Source: Morella rubra
Lineage: Eukaryota > Streptophyta > Magnoliopsida > Fagales > Myricaceae
Direction of reading: 5' to 3'
Length of the DNA: 64,000 nucleotides
NCBI GenBank assembly: GCA_003952965.2
Contig: RXIC02000237.1
Location: 200,860 to 264,859 of the forward strand
Positions 21,180 through 32,124 of this stretch are shown in pieces. A model generated the notes under the pieces. That model worked only from the letters and a program-made list of their open reading frames with translations. It was not told the origin of the DNA and ran no database searches. Each line of letters starts with the position of its first letter. The first letter of the stretch is position 1. The position numbers were made by a program, and so were the translations under genes.

Positions 21180-22413
21180 TGTTGAAAGTCCTAGATTAGG
21201 CAACCTTAAGAGGGGGGGGGGTGAAATTGGTTTCCAACTTTTCGCTTTTTAACCCCCAAACGCGTGTTTGTAAATAAAGTCTATATAGTACAAGTAAATA
21301 GATGCGATAACAGAGATAAGTCTAAATGTATAGAGTAGGTGATAGAGAATGCAACATGTGATTTTTAGGTGGTTCGGCAAACCGCCTACATCCACCCCTC
21401 AAGATCCTTCACCGAGCCTTTGAGTTTTCCCATTATCTTCCAAATAGTATACACTCTAGCCTTCGGGTGCTAGAGAACCGTACATGTGTTTTCCCGGGCT
21501 TAACACTTAAACCTACCCAAGTGATTTTTCAGGCTCATCACTCATAACCCAACCAAGTTTGAGATATACCCTCTCTAAGCTCCTTCTTTAGTGAACAACC
21601 CTCACTAAAGGAATCACTTCTTTTGGATAGGAATATTACAAGAATAAACTCTCTCAAAAAATAGATATGAAATTGGAAAGCTCTATCTCTTGATTCACAC
21701 AAAGACAAGGATATTAAAGTGTGTTTTTTGTGAATGAAATAAGAAATATAGAATATGAAGGTTCGGAATATTTCTCAAGTGATCTAAATAATATGTGGTC
21801 TGTGTGTCTATTTTGTGAGTTTGAAGTTATTATAGGCCAAAATGAAACTACCGTTTATAGCCGTTAGGTCTATTGACATTTTACCGTTGTACTGGTCGAC
21901 CGCTTCATGTACCGGTCGACCGCTTCAACTAGCCGTTGCTCAAATGTCATAAAATTTAAATGCTTGTCAAATTTGTCTCATCAACCCCTACATATAAGTG
22001 TCGACACTTAAACCTCATTCATAACCGCCATACAATTAAAAAGTCATTTTGACGGTTTTGAAATCCCGCTTCAAAAACCAACTTCCCAAAAGTATAACCC
22101 AGGCTTGGGAGTTTATATAGGGAAGATTTGAAAACATTTAAAGCACATTTTGATTGTCAAACATGTGATAAGAATCCACTGCACGGTTTGACAAAAATAT
22201 CAAGTCGCTCGATTCAAATCCATTGTCAAAATGAAACTAAGTACCACTTTATACTCTATAGGGAATCTTCACTTGAGCTCCTTGCATCTTCTTGACTTCG
22301 TTTCTTGTCTTTGGCTCTTGATAAAACGTTTTGTCTTTGAAGATGTCCGTTTATAAACTTGGTCATTTATTGAAATCATCAAAATAACGTTGTGAACAAA
22401 AGCCAACTTGTCA
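21180..22413 (-). mobile_element. Large solo LTR (family B, copy B1) nested in Copia-1
   Basis: It shares with the 50.2-kb and 63.2-kb copies the words GATTA(A)GGCAAC, a G-run followed by tgaatt-like sequence, 'taggtggttcggcaaaccgcctacatcc', and a pair of GTCGACC boxes (accggtcgaccgcttc, about 21892-21930). Target duplications were not found, and some Copia sequence next to the right border may be missing, so both borders are approximate. Confidence 0.65.
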
Positions 22414-22431
22414 TCTGTGAAATGTACTAAC

Positions 22432-23330
22432 AATTTTCAATGAAAGACCTTGGGAAGCATCCTACATACTCGGGATCAAAGTGTTTAGAGACTGAAAGAA
22501 GAGATTATTGGGTCTCTCACAGGTCAATTATATTGACAAGATATTGGCTAGATTTAGCATGGTAAATTCCAAGAAAGGGTTTCTACCCTTTAGACATGGA
22601 ATTCATCTCTCTAAGCAGATGTGTCCAAAAACACCTGAAGAAAGAGAGAAGATGAGTAACTGCCATTATGCTTCGGCTGTAGGGAGTCTCATGTATGCTA
22701 TGCTTTGTACTAGACCTGATATCAGTCACGCAGTTAGCGTTGTGAGTAGATACCAATCCAATCCAGGTCCAGAACATTGGTCAGCAGTGAAACATATCCT
22801 CAGGTATTTGAGAAATACAAAACACTATTTCTTAGTGTATGGTAGTGAGGATCTGACTGTCCAGGGATATACAGATTTGGATTTTCAATCAGACATTGAT
22901 GATAGAAGATCAACATCCGGGTTTGTGTTCCTTCTTGGCAAAGGAGCATTCAGTTGGAGAAGTTTCAAGCAAAGTACTACTGCTGATTCTACAACTGAGG
23001 CAGAATATGTTGCTGCAAGTGAAGCTGCAAAGGAAGCTGTGTGGATTCGCAAGTTCATTCAAGAACTTGAAGTTGTCCCTTCGATTGAGGCTCTATTTCC
23101 TTATACTGCGATAACAATGGTGCAATTGCACAGGCAGTGGAACCAAGGTCTCATCAAAGGACAAGCACATAGAATGTCGTTTTCACCTAATACGTGATAT
23201 CATATCAGAGGTGATATCACAATGGTGAAGGTTGCATCAGCTGATAATTTAGCTGATCCATTTACAAAGCCTTTATCTCAAAAGTGTTTGAGAAACATAT
23301 TAAGGATATGGTTTGAGATATATGTATGAT
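22432..23330 (+). pseudogene. RT C-terminal and RNase H regions of Copia-1 (fossil)
   Basis: Contains the conserved Copia words YASAVGSLMYAMLCTRPDIS (near 22670-22730), GYTDLDFQSDIDDRRSTSGF (near 22865-22925) and STTEAEYVAASEA (near 22990-23030). The ending LADPFTKPL-type word is near 23250. The region is broken. Confidence 0.88.
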
Positions 23331-24105
23331 TGGGTTTGACGTTTTGTTTTTCCTTTATTATTTGATAATAAAAGTTTATTTGTTTTTCACATATATTATT
23401 GTTGTTATGGGTTTATACGTAACATGAGATGTTATGTATGTAAATTTGTTAGGCAACATTGTAGAAAAATCATGCTAGAGATTAATGAATCAAAGGCAGG
23501 GAATAATATTTTTCAGTTCCTTGTAAGCCTGAAATTGTTCTAGACTTTTGTGTCATAAAGTCTACACTTGTTGTGCGGAAAATGATTGATTCCATCATTG
23601 AGGTATGACCTTAAGCAGACAAGTGGGTGTCATGTAATAAGTACATACACTGAACAGGATCCGATAAAGAACGCCTTTTGGAAAATGATCACTGTCAGGT
23701 TAAAGGTTGTTCTATCACAATTCGGTATTGTCCTTAGACCTGAAGAGGTTTGTATTTATTCATGTATTATGTACACATACTTTGACGTTGTCAACGGTGA
23801 TGTCCATTCAGGACTATATACGGACATGTTGGGTTGTGTGCGTGATGGATGAGTTGTATGAATGCTCAACAAGGAATCCACCAGTTCTTGGAGAGACAGT
23901 ATATTCAGTTAATGTTCATATAAGAGTTGGACCAAAAGAAATCCGGCCGGTGTGTTTTACAAAACTATTTTTTGAATACATAAAAGTATATTATATATAT
24001 TTCAAAATTGTTTTGTGGTCCAACTGAGTTGTGAACTAAGAAATCAAGGTTTACATGAGATAGGGACATGACGGTGATATTTGGTTCTGAGGGCAAGTGG
24101 GAGAT
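23331..24105 (+). other. 3' untranslated interior of Copia-1
   Basis: AT-rich stretch between RNase H and the right LTR with no coding support. It ends in the polypurine tract gggcaagtgggaga just before 24106. Confidence 0.6.
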
Positions 24106-24656
24106 TGTTAGAATTATGTGCCCTTGATAACCAAATAATTAATCCAGTCCTAATATCTCATATGGAATATAGTTTGGTGGAAGGAATTAATTGTATGTAA
24201 AGGGGCATATTTGCAATAATCTCAAATTTCAGGGTCAATTACAATATGTTGATGGACTTGATTGTAATTAGTAGAAGCCCTAATTTTAATTAGAAGAAGA
24301 GTTCTTCAGTTTAATCCTACGGCTGGAATTTGAGATCCTTAAGGATCCTATGTCTCATGCTCTCTCTAGGTTTTCCCAAGGCCTATAAATATAACTGTTA
24401 TATTCAAGGGGTTGGCCATCAGAACCTATTAGAGAAATCCCTAAAAGGAGAGAGTGACATAAATCCTTAGGAGGCAAACATCTGAGTTGCTATTCTGAAT
24501 CCTGGAGCTTTGGATTGGATCGTGAACGTTGAAACTTTGTGGATTCCTGAATTCCTGTATTAAGGTAAGTAATTGAATCCCAATTGCAATTATAATTTGA
24601 TTGATGTTTTGTTGAAAACATGTTATTTATTTAATTTAATTCTGCATAAACTATCA
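24106..24656 (+). repeat. 3' LTR of Copia-1
   Basis: Near-identical partner of the 14694-15247 repeat, with matching ends and followed by the TAATT duplication. Scattered substitutions and a few small indels separate the pair. Confidence 0.9.
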
Positions 24657-27630
24657 TAATTCCCATAGATCTTCTCACCATTTGTTACCTCTCACGCTCT
24701 AAAGGCAATTTTGCTTGGGACTCAACTAACCAAACATTGTTACAGGCTGCTCGAACCTATACATATATATACAACACTACAGGCCAGCTCGAACCCTATA
24801 GCCATATATATATATATATCTTCACTCAGTTGGAAGGTTCGTTTTACCCTTTAGTGCCTTGGTAGACCTTCCAAAAGGCCGCTCCCATATATCCTAGATC
24901 TCCCTTTTAATTTCATGAACTTTTGACTAGCTACGTTCAAGATTTTTTCCAACAATTTTTACACAACTAAATATTTTTTTTTTCTTAAATTCTAAGTTGT
25001 CAAAAGTATACGAAATGAAATTAGACTCATATGAACAAGTGGAGTAATCCAGTGGGCAAGTACACATATCTAAAGGAAAAACCCATCTAAAAAGTCATTA
25101 GAAAGAAAAGACTAGTCCATATTTGAACAAAAATTGATCTTAATTTAATTCTTTAAATAAAGTACATAATAAAGGATCGTATCCATATGGCATATAGATA
25201 GTTAAAACGTCATGAATGTAGCAAATTTTTATTTTTCTGAAAAAAAAATCCGAATGAAAAGCTATTCAAGAATACTGACTTTCACACTATAAATAAATGA
25301 AATCCTAATTTAAGCAGATTTTACTTAAAATAATAAACACTTGGTTAAGATCACTTTGGACACCGAATGGGTTAATTACTATTCAATTTACAACAAATTT
25401 GTTAGAAAATGACATTTAAACTTGCAAGAGACAAATTCATATAAATATACCCAAGGGCATGTGAAGAGTACACTCCAACATAACAAAATTTTTAGGTCAA
25501 TATACAAGAAATGAACATAGCTATCTAGCTAGGGAATCAATGTTTCATCTTATTCAATCAATTGAGTTGATGAAGCTATCAACATGTGATGACTTGCACA
25601 TCGGAGGTTGGTAAGAACTGGCCGGCCGGACAGTAATTGCCTCCTTAACCTAAGTGAGCCTATGAGGGAAGAAACTAGAGAGTACTTGATCCGGCAGGGG
25701 GGTTTATATAATTAATGATGCCATTTCTTTTCTTACAGGCCAGAGTGATGCAAATTCAATGGCTAGATACCTCGACTTTATATTAGCTTGTAGGGTTTAT
25801 TTATTCTTTAACTTCTTACTCTAAGAAGAGCCTTTTAGTTATATTAATTCTGACTTTTGCAAATAGAATAGTTACTCAAATAACTGACTTATTTTTATAA
25901 GCAACCTGCCTTCTAACTGGTCGAGAGGTTTCTATTATTTAGTATACATTACAACCAATATGTGAATATTCCTAATATAAAAAAAAGTACGACTTGTAAA
26001 AACTAATCATGAATTGGATGAAAGTGTGAGAAATGACGCATTTCAAAAGTTATTGGAACAAAAATATTAGTCTAAGAAAAGTAATAAACTTTTAGTACAC
26101 TGGGTTGCCTTATTAGGATAAATTTAGGATTGTGTGGATGAGGCGCATGGTCCCAGAGTTCAGTTCCTCACAATCATACTGTAGCTTAATTAAGTGCGAG
26201 TTGTGCGTAGCTTACTCTCTTGACTGTCATAGAAAACTTCATGGTGTTATGTCTGTATTGAGCCATAAAATCACCATGGGAAGGGATCTAGTCACCACAA
26301 CTCCACAAGAGTACAATTGATTTTGAAAGCAGAGGTTTGATTTGTAGATCTCCAGCCCCCACACTAGCTCTAAGGTGCCGCCTTTTCAGGGCCCCAAATT
26401 AACTAGGCAGCCACTTGTGGTGATGGTGTAAAGTATTTGAAATGAATAGTTGGTGAGTACAATGTGACAAAAATAATAGTTGGATAATAAAAAATTATTT
26501 ATCTCTTAAAAATACTACCATGCCTTGCGCCTACGGCTTTACACAATTGGTCTTTGCCATGCCATCCTCCTCGGCTGTTTCGAATGCTGATGTAGAAGAC
26601 AAATTGTTTCAAGCACAACAAAACCAGAATCACCCCTTTGTTTGAAAAATCTTAATGCTTAAGGACATGATGAGAATAATTAGACATAAATTTACAAGCA
26701 GAAAGGGCTAAAACTATAATCAGAACTCAAGCGAAGAAGCAAGAAAAGGGCAGGTGATCCAGTAGACAACATGATTAGACTAAAAACACATTTAGGAAGT
26801 GAGAAACACCAATTTGATAAAAGGGATAAACTCCTAGATTGTATTAAATTATAAATCCATCTAATTAGGAAAGTGTTAAAAAAACCTTAAGCTCAGAATG
26901 ATGCCAATTGAATGGTTAGATATACCTTAAAAAATTTATAAAGTTAGTGAATTTATGTAATCTTTAATTTACTAGTTAAAAGCTAATCCTATTCTGGGAA
27001 GCCCCACTTCTTAAACAGCTTTTATTAGAGTAGTTAAAAACGGTGATTGAGACATACATAATAGAAGTATATACAATAGTTGGTCTGCATTTTAAAAGTA
27101 ACATATAATATACGTTAGTACATTTTTGTATTGGTAAAATTTCTTCTCAAAATGATTATATATTATATGTTATTTTTAAATAACAAGTACTTTCTAAATG
27201 TTAATAGGGTCTAAATGGAATTATTAACATAGGTTTTGTATCAAAAATTTTTAACAAAATTTTATTAAAATTTTACCTTTAGAAACACACATCCAAATTT
27301 TACTTTTACTTTTTATCTCTCGTTCACCAATTCCAATACCACCTCTTTTTTAACACCAACACAATTTATTAAAATTTTACATACAAATATTATATTAATA
27401 TATGATAAATTGAGCAATAATTAAAGAAGGAACTAGGTTAATCTTAATTAACGGCACCAAGTCCCACGTCCTGATAGCCCATGGGCGATGTGATCTCCAC
27501 GATCAGAGCAAAACTCCGCGGATGCATGCATGCATGCATGGAGGAATTGTTGAGGGGATAAAGAGAGAGATCAGAAAGAAACGAAGTGCTTACCACATCT
27601 TGATAAATTCGAGCGCATAGATTCTCCATT
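24657..27630. other. AT-rich intergenic region, ancestral upstream DNA of Cys-rich copy 2
   Basis: This DNA adjoined the 14.3-kb Cys-rich gene before Copia-1 inserted. No gene is supported. Two diverged blocks of about 120 bp share words: 25738-25860 ('agagtgatgcaaattcaatggctagata' like) and 26888-27005 ('agaatgatgccaattgaatggttagata' like). This points to a local duplication. An AT microsatellite lies near 24800-24820. Confidence 0.5.
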
Positions 27631-27639
27631 TAGATGCGA

Positions 27640-27991
27640 TATATCTTTGTGCTTTCTGATTGAAGTGCGAGCTGTAAAGGACCTTGCCATTTTCTCTCTA
27701 GCTCCAACGACTTTTCCCCTACCTTCCTCATGATCCCTCCCATCTTGATATTGTTTGCAGCCCACTGCGTTGTTGCCTTAACACCAAACTTAAAGCATGT
27801 GTACGTAGTAAAGAAAAAAGAACGTCGATCGATCCAATGAATATCGCAGGCGTATTCATGATCTTGGCTTTGCCAATTGCTTCGGCAAAGCTGTTGCAGA
27901 TTACGGCAAACTACTGCAAAATTGCTGCATATCACTGCATCGTTGCCTGTGCTTAAATAAGATCATGCACTTGTTTAAACATGCAGCATAA
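27640..27991 (+). pseudogene. Nine-cysteine peptide family, copy 3, decayed, opposite strand
   Basis: Plus-strand remnant. GAAGTGCGAGCT near 27662 matches the end of the copy-1 signal peptide. Then DIVCSPLRCCLNTKLKAC (27746-27800) matches the first cysteine block. In another frame DLGFANCFGK (about 27862-27892) matches the block after the long spacer. The three blocks lie in at least two frames and the C-terminal CX3C pairs are altered, so it is a pseudogene. Copies 1, 2 and 4 are on the minus strand, so this copy has been inverted. Confidence 0.65.
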
Positions 27992-28077
27992 TCTGAGGGT
28001 AATCTGCAGCTGCTGGAATCACCAAAGAATTCTAAGCAATTTTTTTTTCTCTCTCTTCTATCACGTACATACGCTTA

Positions 28078-28256
28078 AAGTTTAGTGTTAAGGCAGCAAT
28101 GCAGTGGGCAATGAACATCATCAGGCGAAGACGGATCACGACGAAGGTGGGAGGAAATTGGATGGAGATGGGGAATGGGCATGAATATCCCAACTAGCTG
28201 GGTTGCACTTTAATAAGAATGAGGGTATGTAAATATCACCATCACCATCTTAAGTG
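28078..28256 (-). pseudogene. Nine-cysteine peptide family, copy 4, 5' fragment
   Basis: Minus-strand remnant with a start-like MVMVIFT near 28253, a signal-peptide-like run (TLILIKVQP) in another frame, and PDDVHCPLHCCLNTKL followed by a stop near 28080. Only the first half of the gene is present. It faces copy 3 tail to tail across about 90 bp. Confidence 0.6.
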
Positions 28257-28639
28257 TTCTCGTACACTTCCTCTCCATTAGTTTTCTCCCCAATCTTGAA
28301 GCTGTAATCACACAAAATTTATAGGGCCTAAACCCTTTACTCTCTAATTTGCCACCTAAAAATCTTGAATGGTTAGATGCTTTACTTTAATTAGTTTTTA
28401 GATCAACTTCTTGGTCCTTGAAAAGTTGTTAAAGATTTAACTTATGGCTTCTAGTAGTTGTATATATATATATATATAAGTAATGCCTTCTAGTTGTTCA
28501 GTTAATTTGGACAGAAGGCTCAAATTGATAGATTAGGGAAGTTAGTGGGTTTAATGTGTCAAAATTAATAGTTTGAGATTTTCTTTGACATTTGTATGAA
28601 AGTTCGATGCTTAAAGCACTTTACCCTAAAATTTATAAA

Positions 28640-28680
<41 letters not shown>

Positions 28681-29655
28681 CGTTAACAAGAAATCCATTG
28701 CATAAATAGTGTGCATCAGGCTCAGAATGACTTAGCCCAATTTGGAACGTTTTGACCGAGTTGTGAGTGCTAGGACAAATCTCATTGGTCTCATAGTTTG
28801 ACGTATGAGTCAAGTCAAGGACTCGCTCATAAGCTGTAGATTTATAAGCTATATTGACAAAAGTGAAATTCTATAAATATATGCAAGATAATTGAAGCCA
28901 TGTATCTATACCATGGTAAATTTAATTAACTTTTCAAGTAATTAAATAAATAAGGCTTTGATTTAAGCTACAACTTTGTGTTGTATTTAGAATAACTAGC
29001 CTCCCTATACAACATGTAGTTGTTTTAGAATTATTCATATACAACATTTTCTCACTTTGTGTGATCATGAGGAACCTTCTTCTTCTTCTTCTTCTACAAC
29101 ACATAGTTGTATTTAGGATTATTCATATACACCATTTTCTTCTTCTTCTTCTTCCTTAAACTTTTATTTATAAAGTTAACCATTCCCGCGTCATTTCCAA
29201 TCATAAATCTCCCAAATTAAATAAACTATCAGCTCAAATAAAAATAACATGTCATGGCAGTTTGAATCCCAGTTTGATATTGGCAGCACTGTGGACGAGC
29301 ATTATTACTTTCCATATTAACTAGTAAATTCTGTGGATAATTAATATGTTGTCAAAGAATATTTGAATTAATTTCTTGCAGATTGTGCAAATTCTTACTC
29401 AGGTGTTCTGATTTGTATGCCAAATCCATTTCGGTTCTATATTTAGTTTTCCTAAGTCCTTATAAATAAAAGCAGGGGGAAGCGTAGGGGTGCTGATCGA
29501 TTGAGAGAATTTTGGTGAGTTTTCGAAAATGTGAGAAAATGAGAGGGTCAGGAGATCGATGTCCTCTGTACTTAGGTGGAATATGGGTGTTGAAGTCCCC
29601 ACAGGTTAAAGTTTCGATCATTGGTAGATGGAGAAGAAAAGAGGGTTGGGAGTAT
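28257..29655. other. AT-rich intergenic region with simple repeats
   Basis: No gene is supported. It holds an AT microsatellite (28461-28477), a T-run of about 40 bp (28642-28680), and a two-copy tandem repeat of about 85 bp that includes TTC/CTT triplets (about 28995-29155; shared words 'attattcatatacaacattttct'). Confidence 0.55.
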
Positions 29656-29659
29656 GTTA

Positions 29660-31768
29660 TAATCCGACTAACGCTTGAACGCATTCGAACAATTGTTTTA
29701 AAAGGTTAGAAACTATTCGATATTGATAGATTCCTATTCTCAACGTTCAATATTCATTAGAACAGGTTATGCAATAACGTTCGAACGTACTTAAAAAATA
29801 ATAAAATTTATGATGATGAGGCTTGCATTGATTGTGGTAGGTGAAAACTCTAGGTTCGAATGTGTTCGAACTGATACAGTTTTTGGGGAAGTGAACCAGC
29901 GTCCCAAAAAATGTCTTCTCGTTTGAAAGTATTTTCTATTTGCCCAAGGTTGTTTTGCAAACAATCTATAATTGATTTTGATGATAACAAAAATTCCTAA
30001 GTGCTTTGAAAACTTTTAGATTTTACATTATCAATCCACTATTTCTAAAATGTATTTCAAAAATTGAAGTTATTTCTTTAAATTATTTTTAAGTGTACTT
30101 GAACACCATTACATAAGTTGATAAGATCAATTTTTCATATTGTAGGTGTTTAAAGAAGTGTTGGAATAGATTAACACTTCAAAGGCTATTTTTCTCTCCA
30201 GCATTATGACCAAGTGTCGACACATTGCACAAACTGCAGAATTCATGACAACATTTTTAACTGTTCAAGTTCACACATTGAAACAAGTGTCACAATTGCA
30301 CTTCATCCCAGACTGTTTCCAAAGTTTTAACTGTCAACACATACATATTAATGTGTCGACACATTTGTGCGAATTTCAGAAATCCATAGAACAAACACTA
30401 TATCATCCATAAATGTTCAAAATGAGTTTTAGAACCCCTCCAACGGTAAATAAAGCTACTTGAAGACCCTTAAGCCTAATACTATAATTATAGAATGAGA
30501 TAGAGAGAAAGCATTGCCTTAGCCATATCAAAATCTACCTTCCAAAGAGAGAGAAAGCAAGATCCAAAGATTAATTTGTGATTCCTCCAAATCAAAGCTC
30601 CCATTACTAAATCTTCTCCTCTTGCTCATCATTGAAACCTAGCCTCCAAAGAGAGAGTTTCTTGAAGAAGAGACAATACTCTTGCAAATTCTCTTTGCCT
30701 TAACTTCTAGAGAGAGAAAGTTCTTTGAAGAAGAGGAAACCGCATCCTACCAAGAAAGCTTGTGCTCCTACTTGCCAAACTTTAGGTTTCATTCAAAATC
30801 TTCTTCTTGCACTTTATTGAGCTTCATTTGTGATTCAGCTTAGAGACCATTCTACACGTGTGACTTTCCACTTGCATTATTCGGCTGATAGACCATTATT
30901 CATTGTACCCATCTATTGTAAAACATTTGAAGTGTTGGAAAAAACTTGTCCTACTGTGAGAGTAGAAGAAATCTCTTGGGTTTTGGATTTGTGAAGAGAG
31001 ATTAAAGTGAGAAGCTCGAAAAATGCTTTTAAAGGTTCCTTTTTACCCGAGAAGCGAAGGTGTATTTGCTATTTGGAAATAGTGAAGGAAGCCCAAGGAA
31101 GTCAATAGCCTTGGGGGTGGATGTAGGCAAGTGTTGGCTAACAACCTAAAAATTACGGTGTCATCTCTCTAACTTTATCTCTCTTACGTTTCGTTCATAT
31201 TCATACTTTGGAGATTTATGCTTTATGCTTTTCTTTATCTTATTGTATATTTTGCTTAGCATTAACCATAGATTCGTTTTCAAGTTAAAAGGGATTTTCA
31301 GATCTGCATTTTTATTGAAAAAGATAAGTTTTGATAAACCCAATTTATCCCCCTCATTGGGTTTTATTTAAACTTCATTTTCTTTAAAGAACGAACGTTT
31401 CAGATTTGTGTACCGAGATTTCCATGTTCATTCAAAATTGTTTATTATAGTTTGAACAGTGGAGATGGGTGTTAGAAATAATTGTTTCATTCAAGCGTTT
31501 GCAAAAGCATGTACATATAGTTCAAAGGAAATGACTTTAAAGGACGAGTCTGCCGCAAAAAGTTCTATTTTTGGGACGAGAAAATTCTGTCCCTAAAAAT
31601 GCAGTCAATTTTTTTGCGATGCTGCATTTCTGTCTTAGAAAAAAAATCATCGCAAAAAAAAAAAAAAGCTTTTGGGATAGTTTGAATTTCCGTCCCAAAA
31701 ACAACACTTACACATTTTTTTGGGACGAAATTTATAATCTGTCCCAAAAAGTGAATTTTGTTGTAGTG
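29660..31768. mobile_element. CACTA transposon end, 5'-truncated, with nested solo LTR
   Basis: The right end reads ...TTTTGTTGTAGTG (ending 31768), the reverse complement of a CACTACAACAAAA terminus. Subterminal blocks carry gggacgaaa/tcccaaaaa words (31560-31755). Gttcgaac-type words (29668-29870) lie beyond the nested LTR. No left terminus and no transposase were found, so it is a fragment or a deletion derivative. Confidence 0.65.
29937..31377 (+). mobile_element. Large solo LTR (family A, copy A4)
   Basis: It aligns with A2 from TATTTGCCCAAGG (counterpart of TGTTAGCCCAAGG) to ...TTTAAACTTCA. The target duplication TTTTC is perfect (29932-29936 and 31378-31382). It has many small differences from A2 and weaker GTGTCGACAC boxes, so it is an older copy. 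Non-coding. Confidence 0.8.
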
Positions 31769-32124
31769 TTTCATTTGTACTTCTAGCACCTCAAAATTTA
31801 AAACAGTTCAGTACAATCGATCGGCACCCATAAGTGCAAATTTTGGCTTCAGCCCTGCTTTTATCAAGGACCAGGAAAATGAAATATAGAACCGTGGAAA
31901 TATTACACTACTAGAAAATTGACTTTTAGTGATGAAATTCTTGATGACGAAATGAATTTCATCACTAAAAGTCTATTTTTAGTGACAAAATCTATTTTCA
32001 TCACTAAAAATGGGTTTATCATGATGAAACTAATTTTCTCACCAATTTCATACTAAAGGTTTTATTTGTGACGAAATAAAATTGTTGTAACTAAAAATCA
32101 ATTTTTTGGTGACGAAAAGTTTCA

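Larger units (their letters stand above)
14694..24656 (+). mobile_element. Copia LTR retrotransposon (Copia-1), broken, with two nested solo LTRs
   Basis: Two LTRs start TGTTAGAATTATG and end ...ATAAACTATCA (14694-15247 and 24106-24656). Both flanks carry the target duplication TAATT (14689-14693, 24657-24661). A primer-binding site (tggtatcagagc, 15249-15260) follows the left LTR, and a purine tract (aagtgggaga) precedes the right one. The interior has gag, protease, integrase, reverse transcriptase and RNase H in Copia order. The LTRs look about 5 percent different by eye, so the insertion is probably a few million years old. The element is broken at several points, besides the two solo LTRs lying in its pol region. 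Confidence 0.93.

Noticed and set aside
26132-26320. 62-residue frame with several cysteines in the intergenic region
   Set aside because: No signal peptide, cysteine spacing unlike the nine-cysteine family, and no related copy.
28565-28813. 82-residue minus-strand frame with a poly-lysine run
   Set aside because: The frame is kept open only by the poly-T tract (read as AAA codons).
24657-29655. Possible tRNA or small RNA genes in the intergenic DNA
   Set aside because: No box A/box B pair or cloverleaf was recognisable. Words like ggttcaa occur singly.
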